Assembly: GCF_003858535.1 (NCBI RefSeq)
Contig: NZ_RQTJ01000010.1
Coordinates: 1 to 64,000, forward strand
Origin: Paenimyroides viscosum
Lineage (GTDB): Bacteria > Bacteroidota > Bacteroidia > Flavobacteriales > Flavobacteriaceae
DNA: 64,000 bases
Direction: 5' to 3'
Positions 1-8,322 of the stretch are shown one piece after another. Position 1 is the first letter of the stretch; every line of letters begins with the position of its first letter. The position numbers were made by a program, and so were the translations under genes. The notes below the pieces were generated by a model. It searched no databases, was not told where the DNA came from, and worked only from the letters and a program-made list of their open reading frames with translations.

Positions 1-59
1 ATAAAACCAAAGTTATATAATTAATTTCTTAATTTCACTCCAGCTTTATAGGGGGCTAA

Positions 60-677
60 TATAATTATAATAGCTTATTAGACAAATTTCAACAATATTC
101 ATATATTGAAATTAAAGATTTTATAGAAGCTTTTTTTGAATCTCGACAAATTATTGATATTAAAGATAGTAATAATCTAATGACATATGTATATGATTTA
201 GAATTGAAATATACTTTTCTTAAGAAAAAAGTTCATTCACAAGATGAATTATTGAATGTACTAAAGACATCAAATTTTGTATTAAATTTTGAAAAGACAA
301 GTAAATTAGTTGATGAAAAGACAAGTATATCTAAAATCGAAAAAACAAAAGAAGAATTAAATAAGCTTAGATTAAGTGAAAAAGAATTAAAAAAAGAATT
401 GAATAAAGTTTCTAAAGCTTTTGGTATCAATGAAGAAAAGTTGAAATCGGAAAAAGTAGAAAAGAGAAAATTAATAAGTGAGAATAGAAAGTGTTTAGAA
501 AGCTTTAGAAAGAAAACTGAAGAGTTTATAGAATTGGGTACAATCTTACAGAGTAAAGAGAAAGAAAATGAAAATCTTGTAGAAGAAATTAAAATATTAA
601 AATCTCAATTTGAGAACACAAAACATGAATTGTCGAAAATAAAAACTCATTGGTTATCTAAACTTTTTATAAAATGA
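60..677 (+). CDS. Coiled-coil protein, unknown; 5' end possibly broken
   Basis: I do not recognise a family. From the first usable start, ATG at 180, it encodes 165 residues rich in Lys, Glu and Leu with heptad-like spacing from about residue 55 to 155, so a long coiled coil, ending in a short hydrophobic and basic tail. The frame stays open upstream to a stop at 57-59 but has no ATG, GTG or TTG before 180, although residues encoded there also look coding. Just upstream a second frame (from position 5) stays open until 62-64, and a GGGGG run lies at 51-55. A one-base change there would join the two. Base composition is more AT-rich than the housekeeping genes. Its stop overlaps the next ATG (ATGA), so the two are probably cotranscribed. 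Confidence 0.55.
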   Translation, partial: YNYNSLLDKFQQYSYIEIKDFIEAFFESRQIIDIKDSNNLMTYVYDLELKYTFLKKKVHSQDELLNVLKTSNFVLNFEKTSKLVDEKTSISKIEKTKEELNKLRLSEKELKKELNKVSKAFGINEEKLKSEKVEKRKLISENRKCLESFRKKTEEFIELGTILQSKEKENENLVEEIKILKSQFENTKHELSKIKTHWLSKLFIK

Positions 678-1042
678 ATGAAAAAATAATAATTGGAGAA
701 ATAATTGATGTTGTAGACCTTCGATACTCGCAATTTTTAATAATTAAGTATGGGGAAAAAGAGAATGTTGTTGTTGAACAATTATCTCTTACAACAGCAA
801 TATTTGGTATATTGAAGATTGCTTTAAGACATGAAGAATCTAAAAGCAAATTGAAAAATAAAATTGGAGATAAAATAGAAATAAATTCGAGTTTATTAAA
901 ACTGATTATTACTCAAGATAATTTCGAGGATTATATTGTAGATCAAGAGAAAGAATTTAATGAATATATATTAGATTATGATAGACAATATGAGGAATAT
1001 GAACAAAAAATGATAGACAAATTTGTTAATAAATATTTTTAG
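674..1042 (+). CDS. Hypothetical protein, 122 aa
   Basis: No family recognised. The N-terminal half (residues 1-60) reads as alternating beta strands (EIIDVVDL, FLIIKYG, NVVVEQL) and the C-terminal 40 residues are a very acidic, Tyr-rich helix. There is no signal peptide or membrane segment, so it is probably cytoplasmic. Translation is coupled to the preceding coiled-coil gene by an ATGA overlap. It is AT-rich like that gene, which fits a small accessory unit. The facing M20 gene ends 28 bases away. Confidence 0.6.
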   Translation: MNEKIIIGEIIDVVDLRYSQFLIIKYGEKENVVVEQLSLTTAIFGILKIALRHEESKSKLKNKIGDKIEINSSLLKLIITQDNFEDYIVDQEKEFNEYILDYDRQYEEYEQKMIDKFVNKYF

Positions 1043-1070
1043 CTAACAATGTTTATTTTTAAATAAAACA

Positions 1071-2129
1071 TCACAACACCAACTGATCCAAAATCTTAAT
1101 ATACAATTCTACACCTTCTTCAATTTCGTTAACATACACAAATTCATCTGCAGTGTGTGAACGAGCCGAATTTCCAGGTCCTAATTTTAAAGATGGAATT
1201 TTTAATACCGCTTGATCACTTGTAGTAGGCGAGCCGTACGTTGTTCTGCCTAAATTTATCCCGGCTTTTACAATCGGGTGATCTAACGAAATAAACGATG
1301 GACGCAAACGGGTTGATCTCGGTTTGATTTCGCATTTGGTATGTGCTTTTATAATATCTAAAACTTCTTCGTTGGTGTAAGCATCGGTAATACGAACATC
1401 AACCACAAAATCACAGCTCGATGGCACTACGTTGTGCTGTGTTCCGGCATTTATCATAGTTACCGACATTTTTATCGGTCCGAACATTTCAGATTGTTTA
1501 GGAAATTCAAACGTTTTAAACCACAAAATATCTTCAATAGCGTTGTAAATGGCGTTTTCGCCTTCGTTACGTGCTGCGTGCCCCGACTTTCCCGATGCAG
1601 TGCATTCCAAAACCATCAAACCTTTTTCGGCAACTGCCAAATGCATCTGTGTTGGTTCGCCAACTATCGCAAAATCTAACGCGCCTAATTTTGGTACCAC
1701 AAATTCCAAACCGTGCAAGCCTAAAATTTCTTCTTCGGCAGTAGCGGCAATTACCAAATTGTATTTTAAATTCGGTTGGTTGTAATAATGCAGAAAGGTA
1801 GAAATCAACGAAACCAAACATCCGCCAGCATCGTTAGAACCTAAACCATACAATTTTCCGTCTATTATCTCCGCTAAAAAAGGATTACGCGTATAATCGA
1901 TATTTGGACGAACCGTATCGTGGTGCGAGTTCAATAGAATAGTGGGTTTTAACGGATCGTAAAACTTGTTAAAAGCCCAGACGTTGTTTAATTCGCGGTA
2001 TGTTTCTACTCCGAAACTTTTTATGTAGTTATCAATAATTTCGGCTGTAATATCTTCTTCTTTACTAAACGACGGTGTCTTAATTAAATCTTTTAGCAGC
2101 CCAATGCTTTTTTCTATTAAATCTTTCAT
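1071..2129 (-). CDS. M20 family metallopeptidase, ArgE/DapE-like deacetylase
   Basis: A 352-residue dinuclear zinc amidohydrolase of the M20 family. Visible ligands are the HxD pair in SHHDTV (H69, D71), D100 in GSNDAGG, the AEEE acid pair (132-134), E158 in GEPT and H325 near the C terminus. The order matches N-acetylornithine or N-succinylornithine deacetylase of Bacteroidota arginine synthesis, but no other arg gene is nearby, so the substrate is inferred. The start overlaps the stop of the upstream GT9 gene by 4 bases (2126-2129), so the two are translationally coupled. Confidence 0.85.
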   Translation of the reverse strand: MKDLIEKSIGLLKDLIKTPSFSKEEDITAEIIDNYIKSFGVETYRELNNVWAFNKFYDPLKPTILLNSHHDTVRPNIDYTRNPFLAEIIDGKLYGLGSNDAGGCLVSLISTFLHYYNQPNLKYNLVIAATAEEEILGLHGLEFVVPKLGALDFAIVGEPTQMHLAVAEKGLMVLECTASGKSGHAARNEGENAIYNAIEDILWFKTFEFPKQSEMFGPIKMSVTMINAGTQHNVVPSSCDFVVDVRITDAYTNEEVLDIIKAHTKCEIKPRSTRLRPSFISLDHPIVKAGINLGRTTYGSPTTSDQAVLKIPSLKLGPGNSARSHTADEFVYVNEIEEGVELYIKILDQLVL

Positions 2130-3157
2130 TCGTATAAATTCGTACTAATTTTTGCAACAACTTCTTCGGGTGTTATACTTTGCATAACATCTTGGTAGCC
2201 TGTTACTATTTTGTTTCCGTAAACCGATGTCGGCAAAAACGGATATTTCTCTAAATCTGGAATCAAACTGTTTTCTAACGGTTGGTTAAACGGTACAAAA
2301 CCTGCAAACGGATGCGTGTTTCCCCATAAGGTAACAACAGAAACTCCGTACATTACTGCGATATGCGCGTTGCCAGAATCCATTGAAAGCATTACATCTA
2401 AATGCGGAATAAACTGTAATTCTTGTTTAAAAGTAAGTTTATCGGCAACTAATATAACATTTTCAAGGTTTTGCTGAAGGTTTTTTAACGAATTTAATTC
2501 ATTTTTTCCGCCAAACAAGAAAATTTTATGATTTTGATTCTCGGAAAGATCTAAAATAACCTTTTGCATTAATTCGGTTGGATATACTTTTGTTTGATAT
2601 TGTGCAAAAGGGGCAATTCCAATCCATTTATTGTTTGATTTTTTGGCAGTTACAGCCAGAATTTCATCAGACAAAACCGGTTTTTCTGGAAAAGATATTT
2701 TTGATAGATCAACCTTAAAACCTAATTGCGCCAAGGTGTCAACATGACGATCAACCATTGATTTTACAGGCTTTAATACTTTTTTCTCTAATCGTGTTAA
2801 TTCCTTTTTTTCTTTTCTGCCTTTATCAGTAAACGCTGTTTTAGTTCCGTTTGATTTAAAAAAGGTACGAAGTATTTTAGATCGCAATACATTATGGAAA
2901 TCGGCAACAAAATCGATCTTTAGTTTTTTTAGATCTTTATACAATCTGTAAATTCCAAAAAATCCTTTATGACGGTCTTCCAGATCGACTTCAAAAAAAT
3001 CAACCCGATCCATATCATCAAAAAAAGGTTTGAAAAAAGGTCTCGAAACCACCGTGACTTTTACATCGTTATGTTGCTGAATAAGCGATCGTATAACAGG
3101 AACCGTCATAGCAACATCGCCCATTGCCGATAATCGTATTACTAAAATATGCTTCAT
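2126..3157 (-). CDS. Glycosyltransferase family 9 (heptosyltransferase-like)
   Basis: A 343-residue GT-B enzyme. The N terminus ILVIRLSAMGDVAMTVP is the typical heptosyltransferase start, and the C-terminal domain has the donor-binding region around SMDSGNAHIA and GNTHPF (about residues 258-285). Family members add heptose or a related sugar from a nucleotide donor to lipopolysaccharide core at the inner face of the cytoplasmic membrane. In Flavobacteriaceae a GT9 gene next to a DUF4254 gene is a recurrent pairing, as here. The exact sugar cannot be read from sequence. One base separates it from the small membrane protein gene upstream. Confidence 0.85.
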   Translation of the reverse strand: MKHILVIRLSAMGDVAMTVPVIRSLIQQHNDVKVTVVSRPFFKPFFDDMDRVDFFEVDLEDRHKGFFGIYRLYKDLKKLKIDFVADFHNVLRSKILRTFFKSNGTKTAFTDKGRKEKKELTRLEKKVLKPVKSMVDRHVDTLAQLGFKVDLSKISFPEKPVLSDEILAVTAKKSNNKWIGIAPFAQYQTKVYPTELMQKVILDLSENQNHKIFLFGGKNELNSLKNLQQNLENVILVADKLTFKQELQFIPHLDVMLSMDSGNAHIAVMYGVSVVTLWGNTHPFAGFVPFNQPLENSLIPDLEKYPFLPTSVYGNKIVTGYQDVMQSITPEEVVAKISTNLYE

Positions 3158-3158
3158 T

Positions 3159-3458
3159 TTAATTGTCTAAAGTATGCAGAATGCTGTACGAAAATTCTAA
3201 AATAGGTTTGTAAGCCATTGAGAAAGCCAGCAATGGAATAATCATAAAGAAAATACCCACATAAAACCACACTTTTGAATGGTTTTGCTGCAACAGTTTT
3301 GCAAACAGATAAATTAACAGGTAGTAAATGCTTAAAAAGCCCAGCGGAATAAAAAGTAATTTGGCGTAAGCATCGAAAAACTGCCATATAAATACAGCAA
3401 TTAAAAGTATTAAAATGGTAAAAACGAATACCTGCGCTATTTTTAAAAGTTTGTTCAT
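3159..3458 (-). CDS. Small membrane protein, 99 aa
   Basis: Function unknown. The protein has about three hydrophobic segments (ILLIAVFIWQFFDAYA, LLFIPLGFLSIYYLLIYLFA, and VGIFFMIIPLLAFSMAY). A longer frame begins at 3494, but those first 12 codons lie inside a perfect terminator hairpin, so the ATG at 3458 is chosen. It sits between the DUF4254 gene and the GT9 gene on the same strand, so a link to cell-envelope polysaccharide is possible but only by position. Confidence 0.65.
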   Translation of the reverse strand: MNKLLKIAQVFVFTILILLIAVFIWQFFDAYAKLLFIPLGFLSIYYLLIYLFAKLLQQNHSKVWFYVGIFFMIIPLLAFSMAYKPILEFSYSILHTLDN

Positions 3459-3464
3459 AGTAAA

Positions 3465-3491
3465 AAAGACTTTCTGTTTAAGAAAGTCTTT
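3465..3491 (-). terminator. Intrinsic terminator after the DUF4254 gene
   Basis: A perfect 11-bp stem (3465-3475 with 3481-3491), 5-base loop, and on the minus strand a T run at 3467-3462. It separates the DUF4254 gene from the membrane protein, GT9 and M20 genes downstream, and shows that the longest frame of the membrane protein starts too early. Confidence 0.8.
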
Positions 3492-3500
3492 CAAAAGTAC

Positions 3501-4106
3501 TTATTTTTTATTTTGATACAATACCGGATTCAATTCTTCGTCGTTATACATCTTCATTTGTTTGTACGCTTTCATGAATTTGTCGCCGTTTTCTATATCT
3601 TCAATCAATTGACTGATCGATGTAAACATATCTTGTTTCTGCTCTAAAAGAACATCTAATTTTGCCTGACATTTTGCACGGTGATCTTCTGATGCATCTG
3701 GGCGAGTAGCCTCTTCTTGCATATGGTAGATCTTTAATGCCAAAATAGACAAACGATCCATTGCCCAAGCCGGACTTTCGGTGTTTATTCTAGCATTTGG
3801 CTTAACCTGAACGTTTTTGTATTTATCCAAAAAATAACTGTCGATGTATTCAACCATATCCGTTCTCACTTGGTTCGAAGCATCAATTTTTCTTTTTAAC
3901 TCTAAAGCAGCAACCGGATCAATCTGCGGATCGCGAATAATATCTTCATAATGCCATTGCACGGTATCAACCCAGTTTTTGGCATATAATAAATGTTCTA
4001 TAGATCCTTTTTCGTAAGGATTTTCAATAGGCTGATTTACATCATCGTATTTATGATAATCTGTAATACTTTGTTCAAAAACTGGGAAAGCAAATTCTGC
4101 AAACAT
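3501..4106 (-). CDS. DUF4254 family protein
   Basis: A 201-residue, helix-rich soluble protein with the family hallmarks: an HYEDIIRDP segment near residue 52 and conserved acidic and aromatic positions in the N-terminal half. The function is not established. Members are found mainly in Bacteroidota next to GT9 glycosyltransferase genes, which supports a role in lipopolysaccharide or core assembly, by association only. A TATATTTG -7 element lies 19 bases before the ATG on this strand, and a strong terminator follows the stop, so it is probably transcribed by itself. Confidence 0.8.
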   Translation of the reverse strand: MFAEFAFPVFEQSITDYHKYDDVNQPIENPYEKGSIEHLLYAKNWVDTVQWHYEDIIRDPQIDPVAALELKRKIDASNQVRTDMVEYIDSYFLDKYKNVQVKPNARINTESPAWAMDRLSILALKIYHMQEEATRPDASEDHRAKCQAKLDVLLEQKQDMFTSISQLIEDIENGDKFMKAYKQMKMYNDEELNPVLYQNKK

Positions 4107-4124
4107 GGTAATAATTTTTATTTA

Positions 4125-4132
4125 CAAATATA
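4125..4132 (-). promoter_or_regulatory. -7 promoter element for the DUF4254 gene
   Basis: The minus strand reads TATATTTG, a full match to the Bacteroidota -7 consensus TAnnTTTG, placing the start of transcription roughly 12 bases before the ATG. The upstream TTG is about 15 bases away, shorter than usual, so the -33 box is uncertain. Confidence 0.5.
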
Positions 4133-4173
4133 GTTTTAATAATTTTACAAAAAATTAAAACCTATCTAAAGTT

Positions 4174-4815
4174 ATGCATATTCATTATATATCGGAACAA
4201 AACAGCATATTAAACCATTTTTTAGCGCAGTTGCGAGATGTTGAAATTCAAAAAGATTCGATGCGTTTTCGGAAAAACATGGAGCGTATTGGCGAAATTA
4301 TGGCTTATGAATTGAGTAAAAAACTTTCGTATACCAATTGTTCTATTCAAACGCCGTTAGGTACAAAAGATACCATGATGATTAAAGACGAGGTTGTTTT
4401 GTGTTCGATACTTCGCGCCGGATTGGCTTTACATACCGGTTTTATGAGCTTTTTTGATGATGCCGAAAACGGTTTTGTATCGGCAGCAAGAACACACGGA
4501 GCCGAAGAAATTTTGGTTGAATATCAGGCAGCACCTTCGTTTAAAGATAAATGTCTGCTTTTGTTGGATCCAATGTTGGCAACAGGGCATTCTATGGTTG
4601 CGGTTTTTAATCAGTTGTTACAAAAAGAACAGCCTAAAGAAATTCATATCTGCGTTGTTATTGCTGCGCCAGAAGGGATTGATTATTTGAAACAGCATTT
4701 ACCTGAAAATATTCATTTGTGGGTTGCTAGTTTATACGATTCTTTAAACGAAAAAAAATACATTATTCCCGGAATTGGCGATGCAGGCGATTTGGCTTAC
4801 GGCGAAAAGTTATAG
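4174..4815 (+). CDS. upp: Uracil phosphoribosyltransferase
   Basis: Converts uracil and PRPP to UMP and pyrophosphate in pyrimidine salvage. The 213-residue product has the PRPP-binding loop LLLDPMLATGHS at about 129-140 and the C-terminal uracil-binding segment GIGDAGDLAYG at about 200-210. Length matches the family. The stop overlaps by six bases the stop of the convergent DUF6427 gene. It lies in the usual flavobacterial neighbourhood with DUF4254, DUF6427 and DUF6341 genes. Confidence 0.95.
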   Translation: MHIHYISEQNSILNHFLAQLRDVEIQKDSMRFRKNMERIGEIMAYELSKKLSYTNCSIQTPLGTKDTMMIKDEVVLCSILRAGLALHTGFMSFFDDAENGFVSAARTHGAEEILVEYQAAPSFKDKCLLLLDPMLATGHSMVAVFNQLLQKEQPKEIHICVVIAAPEGIDYLKQHLPENIHLWVASLYDSLNEKKYIIPGIGDAGDLAYGEKL

Positions 4816-5739
4816 TTTTAATAAGAATAACAATAAGCTTACTCCAAGAATTGTAGCCAAGATAGCTTCTTTAACCCATTTGTTAGGTGTTTGAGCTATA
4901 AAATTTCCACCAATAATAGAAAGCGGAAAGAAAGTAAATACCAATAATCCATTCGATTTTTCGGGACTAATTACATAAATAACTACGCCAATTAAAAAAC
5001 ACAACACAATGTTTTTATATAAAGTAACTTGGTTGGTTGCAATGCTTTTTAAATTAGTAAGCTGATAAACGGTAAACAAAACGGCAATACTTGCAAAAAA
5101 TGAAAGCGCAAGATTTTGGTAAATATTTTCAAAGTAACTAAAATTGAAACCAACATCGTATTTGTCTGTCCAAAATTCAACTAAATCAATATTGTAAAAT
5201 AAGCTGTAAGTGTAAAATAGTATCGTAACGGTTAGCAACGCAATAAAAGGAATAATCCAATTGCGGTAATCTTGATTAACGTACCAAATAACTGCAAGAT
5301 AGATCATTAAAAAATATAGAATAGTCCACGATTCAAATAATGTAGCGACAAAAATCCATAAACTGGCATCGAATATTTTAATCTTTGGTTCGTTTAAAGT
5401 TTGTAGCGAAATAATTCTTCGCAATGCCAAAAGCACTAATAAATTTGCTAGAATTAATTGAGAATCATCATAAAAAGTAGGAAATAAAATTAAAAAACAG
5501 GCGTATAAAAACAACGAATAGAGGTTGTTAACAGCCAAATAGTTTTTAACGGTAATAAACTGTATCAGCAAAACCGAAAATGCCACAACTACAAACAGAA
5601 AACTTTTTTCTATAATTACTGCTGGTGATTGTAACCACTTTAAATCGCTAATTAAGTGTATAAAGTAAGTTAACAAAAGCAGTAAGCCAATTGCTACATA
5701 CCCAATGGGTCTGCTTTTAGAAAAAAGATTTGTAAGCAT
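4810..5739 (-). CDS. DUF6427 family polytopic membrane protein
   Basis: A 309-residue integral membrane protein with about eight to ten hydrophobic segments and short loops. It has no signal peptide and no enzymatic motif I can see. Proteins of this type sit next to upp across Flavobacteriaceae and are assigned to DUF6427; some database entries carry unsupported enzyme names. The role is unknown. It converges on upp with a six-base overlap and is divergent from the small DUF6341-type gene at 5850. Confidence 0.75.
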   Translation of the reverse strand: MLTNLFSKSRPIGYVAIGLLLLLTYFIHLISDLKWLQSPAVIIEKSFLFVVVAFSVLLIQFITVKNYLAVNNLYSLFLYACFLILFPTFYDDSQLILANLLVLLALRRIISLQTLNEPKIKIFDASLWIFVATLFESWTILYFLMIYLAVIWYVNQDYRNWIIPFIALLTVTILFYTYSLFYNIDLVEFWTDKYDVGFNFSYFENIYQNLALSFFASIAVLFTVYQLTNLKSIATNQVTLYKNIVLCFLIGVVIYVISPEKSNGLLVFTFFPLSIIGGNFIAQTPNKWVKEAILATILGVSLLLFLLKL

Positions 5740-5787
5740 TTAATGATATTATTTGATTTTTGTAAATAAGTTGTTGATAATTTTTTT

Positions 5788-5795
5788 TACTTTTG
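5788..5795 (+). promoter_or_regulatory. -7 promoter element for the DUF6341-type gene
   Basis: TACTTTTG matches TAnnTTTG exactly and lies 54 bases before the ATG at 5850. TTG triplets occur at 5771-5776, closer than the usual -33 spacing. Confidence 0.5.
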
Positions 5796-5849
5796 TTGCA
5801 AAGTTAGAATTAAACTAAAACTAAACATAAATAATTTAATAACAATATT

Positions 5850-6083
5850 ATGTGGACATCTTTCTTTCACGGGATACAATTTTTATTCGTTGATGTTTTG
5901 TTTGTACCAATGGACTGGTTTGCTAAATTAGAATTAACAAATTGGTGGGTTGCAAACTTGCTTAACTGGATTTTCATTATTATTTGTACTGTTGCATTTA
6001 TTTACTGGTTAAAACAACTACGTATTTTTGCAGCTAACAATGAAGACGATCAAGACACTACAGCACATTCGTTCTTAAAATAA
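5850..6083 (+). CDS. DUF6341 family small membrane protein
   Basis: A 77-residue protein with an amphipathic N-terminal half and one clear membrane helix (residues about 33-55, NLLNWIFIIICTVAFIYWL), then a short acidic cytoplasmic tail. It matches the small conserved flavobacterial family that accompanies upp; the biochemical role is unknown. It has its own -7 element upstream and a strong bidirectional terminator immediately downstream, so it is a single-gene transcript. Confidence 0.7.
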   Translation: MWTSFFHGIQFLFVDVLFVPMDWFAKLELTNWWVANLLNWIFIIICTVAFIYWLKQLRIFAANNEDDQDTTAHSFLK

Positions 6084-6090
6084 AAGAAAT

Positions 6091-6119
6091 AAAAAAGCAG
6101 GTTTTAAACCTGCTTTTTT
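6091..6119. terminator. Bidirectional terminator
   Basis: Near-perfect palindrome AAAAAAGCAGG...CCTGCTTTTTT with A and T runs at both ends. It serves the rightward gene ending at 6083 and the leftward gene whose stop codon is at 6118-6120. Confidence 0.8.
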
Positions 6120-6705
6120 ATTTCTTTACTTCGTATATCATCTCGTAATCATGTGCAGTAACAAACAAAGGGATGTCTTTCCAATCTAAATTTCTTTGAA
6201 CTGCAATAGTTTTTACTTCTTTAAAAAGTTCTTGAAGCCTTAAAATAATGAGCAGCTCACAAATTTTACATGCTTTTTCTAGTTCTTTATCTCTCCATTT
6301 TTCATTTTCCATATATTCTTCATATACAGATTGTAAGTCTTCAAAGCTACTAATAGACATGCTTTTTTCAGATGAATATTCAAATTCAGACAGCCAATCT
6401 AAATCATCGAGTGTTCCAAGTTCAGAATATCCAAACAAATCAATGAACCATAAGTCGTAATTAATTGTAAATCCATTCATTTCTGAATAAATTGCTTTTA
6501 CTTCGAATTTATTTTTCGATTGAGAATAAAAAGCGGTTATGTAAGAAGTAAGGTTTTCAGATAATGGTTTTAGATCTCGACCAATAATTTTGTGAAATTC
6601 TGTTGAAGATAAATTACTTAATTTTTTCTCGGCTACTTCAATAGCTAACTCAAGTTTGTTGTCAAGTAAGTATCTGTTTAATTCATCTACTAAATCAAAG
6701 TCCAT
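6118..6705 (-). CDS. Hypothetical protein, 195 aa
   Basis: No family recognised. The protein is soluble, acidic and largely helical, with a central aromatic segment (FTINYDLWFIDLFGYS, about 78-93) followed by an acidic stretch and a C-terminal amphipathic helix. There is no signal peptide. The size, acidity and isolation resemble immunity-type or other accessory proteins, but no toxin gene is adjacent, so no role is assigned. The stop lies inside the shared terminator, and the next gene upstream on this strand starts over 600 bases away. Confidence 0.6.
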   Translation of the reverse strand: MDFDLVDELNRYLLDNKLELAIEVAEKKLSNLSSTEFHKIIGRDLKPLSENLTSYITAFYSQSKNKFEVKAIYSEMNGFTINYDLWFIDLFGYSELGTLDDLDWLSEFEYSSEKSMSISSFEDLQSVYEEYMENEKWRDKELEKACKICELLIILRLQELFKEVKTIAVQRNLDWKDIPLFVTAHDYEMIYEVKK

Positions 6706-6750
6706 AAGTTTTTTTTGAAAATGTTTAACGATTAACGCCTATAAAAAATT

Positions 6751-7365
6751 TTACTTCTTTCTAATACTGTCGTGTGCGTGGGTTTCAATACCGTTGTTCC
6801 ACAAAGTTAAAATATCGGTTGCAACGGCAGCGCCACTTCCGGCAGCAATTGCCAACTGACTGCGATGCCCGGCTAAAGTTCCTGCAACATAAATATTTTC
6901 AAAAACCAAATGATCGTTATTTGCTAGTTGAAGACGGTTTTTCTGTGGTAACGATTTGCCGTGCGGAATTACATAAGGTTCCAAACAACCGTTAATAGTA
7001 AAAGGATTGCTTGAGTTTACTGCAACTACTACACATTTACTTTCATAAATATTTTCTGTAGTAGTTACTAAAAAATAATCTTTGTGATTAATTATAGAAA
7101 GTACCCGTTCGTTAAAAATTTGATTAATGTGCGGGTATAAATTGTTTAAATCTGTAAGGGTTTGTTGTAATAAGTGGTTACCTAAAGTGCCAGGAGATAT
7201 TCCATAAGCGTTATTGAACAATGCGTCTTGCAACATTGATGTTTTTTGGTGGGCAATGATACCGATTTTTTTATCGTTCACAAATGGTTTTGCATTTGCC
7301 GATCCTAAAACCAAGGCACAAGAAACCCCCGAAACGCCTCCGCCTATAATTAAACAGTCAAACAT
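6751..7365 (-). CDS. FAD-dependent oxidoreductase, thioredoxin-reductase-like
   Basis: A 204-residue flavoprotein. The dinucleotide motif GGGVSG is at residues 8-13, and the C-terminal FAD-binding part has the segment NIYVAGTLAGHRSQLAIAAGSG near 163-184. It is much shorter than thioredoxin reductase (about 310), lacks the CxxC redox pair, and seems to lack the inserted NADPH domain, so only an FAD half is present. The electron partner is unknown. The gene begins one base after the stop of the 64-residue membrane protein gene, so the two form an operon. Confidence 0.7.
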   Translation of the reverse strand: MFDCLIIGGGVSGVSCALVLGSANAKPFVNDKKIGIIAHQKTSMLQDALFNNAYGISPGTLGNHLLQQTLTDLNNLYPHINQIFNERVLSIINHKDYFLVTTTENIYESKCVVVAVNSSNPFTINGCLEPYVIPHGKSLPQKNRLQLANNDHLVFENIYVAGTLAGHRSQLAIAAGSGAAVATDILTLWNNGIETHAHDSIRKK

Positions 7366-7366
7366 T

Positions 7367-7561
7367 TTACTTGTTTTTATTGTCTATTGCTTTTGAAGTA
7401 TTAAAGATAAGCAATAAAATTACTGCACACAAAATGGCAATAATACAAATTAAAGCTACAACACTTTCACCTTGAAATAAGTTGTTAAAATCTAATTTTG
7501 TAATGTTTAATACAATCAAAGCAATAGCAATAGCTATAACTATGTATGTAACGTATTTCAT
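7367..7561 (-). CDS. Small two-helix membrane protein, 64 aa
   Basis: Two hydrophobic segments (residues about 4-22 and 34-54) separated by a short polar loop, with a basic and polar tail. No family is recognised. It lies directly upstream of the truncated-looking flavoprotein gene, one base apart, so a membrane partner or anchor for that protein is an inference from position alone. Confidence 0.6.
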   Translation of the reverse strand: MKYVTYIVIAIAIALIVLNITKLDFNNLFQGESVVALICIIAILCAVILLLIFNTSKAIDNKNK

Positions 7562-7608
7562 TATTGATTTATTTTGTTGAATAGAAAACGAAAGTACAAA
7601 ATATTTAA

Positions 7609-8184
7609 TTAGTTAAACAAGTCTTTAACATTAGCAGCGAATAATTTAACAGCAATTGCCAATAAAACTACTCCGAATACTTTGCGAATTACTCCTAAAC
7701 CGTTAGTGCCTATCATACGTTCTATTTGTCCGGAAAGTTTTAAAACTACATAAACCACAATAATGTTTAACACAATTGCAAAAACGATATTTATTGTTTG
7801 ATATTCTGCACGTAGCGCTAAAATGGTAGTCATAATTCCGGGTCCGGCGATTAAAGGAAACGCTAACGGAACAATTGATGCTGTTTTAGGTTCTTCGTCT
7901 CGATACAGTCGTATGCCCAAAATCATTTCTAAGGCTAAAAAGAACAATACAAATGCACCTGCAACAGCAAACGAATTTACATCAATTCCAATTAAAGTTA
8001 GAATACTTTCACCCACAAATAAAAAAGCAATCATAATACACGCAGCTACAATTGATGCTTTTTCCGATTGAATTTTACCCACCCTTGTACGTAAATCAAC
8101 AATAATAGGTATAGATCCTAAAATATCAATTACAGCAAATAAAATCATACCAGCGGTAAAAATTTCTTTAAAATTAATTTCCAT
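7609..8184 (-). CDS. MarC family membrane protein
   Basis: A 191-residue integral membrane protein of the MarC/UPF0056 family with about six transmembrane segments. The conserved segment PLAFPLIAGPGIMTT (about 107-121) is clear. The physiological substrate of the family is not settled, and the older link to multiple antibiotic resistance is not supported. It has a TACCTTTG -7 element 17 bases before the ATG. Confidence 0.85.
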   Translation of the reverse strand: MEINFKEIFTAGMILFAVIDILGSIPIIVDLRTRVGKIQSEKASIVAACIMIAFLFVGESILTLIGIDVNSFAVAGAFVLFFLALEMILGIRLYRDEEPKTASIVPLAFPLIAGPGIMTTILALRAEYQTINIVFAIVLNIIVVYVVLKLSGQIERMIGTNGLGVIRKVFGVVLLAIAVKLFAANVKDLFN

Positions 8185-8200
8185 AGCCTTAAATTTTTTG

Positions 8201-8208
8201 CAAAGGTA
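8201..8208 (-). promoter_or_regulatory. -7 promoter element for the MarC gene
   Basis: The minus strand reads TACCTTTG, matching TAnnTTTG. It lies 17 bases before the ATG, giving a very short leader. Confidence 0.5.
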
Positions 8209-8291
8209 TTTATAATCTATTGAAAATTAAGTATAAATATAACGTTTATTTTTAGATTTTTTGTAACACTATAGAAACTATTAAATAGTTG

Positions 8292-8299
8292 TAACTTTG
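8292..8299 (+). promoter_or_regulatory. -7 promoter element for the DUF3109 gene
   Basis: TAACTTTG matches TAnnTTTG and sits 24 bases before the ATG at 8323. Together with the leftward element at 8201-8208 it makes a divergent promoter pair. Confidence 0.5.
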
Positions 8300-8322
8300 C
8301 AAATTGATAATGAATTGATTTT

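Noticed and set aside
1050..1070. Terminator between the unknown gene and the M20 gene
   Set aside because: The stem would be all A-T with a bulge and no clear T run, so it is too weak to call.
6118..6705. Immunity protein of a toxin system
   Set aside because: Size and acidity fit, but no toxin, VgrG, LXG or Rhs gene is adjacent and no family motif is recognised.
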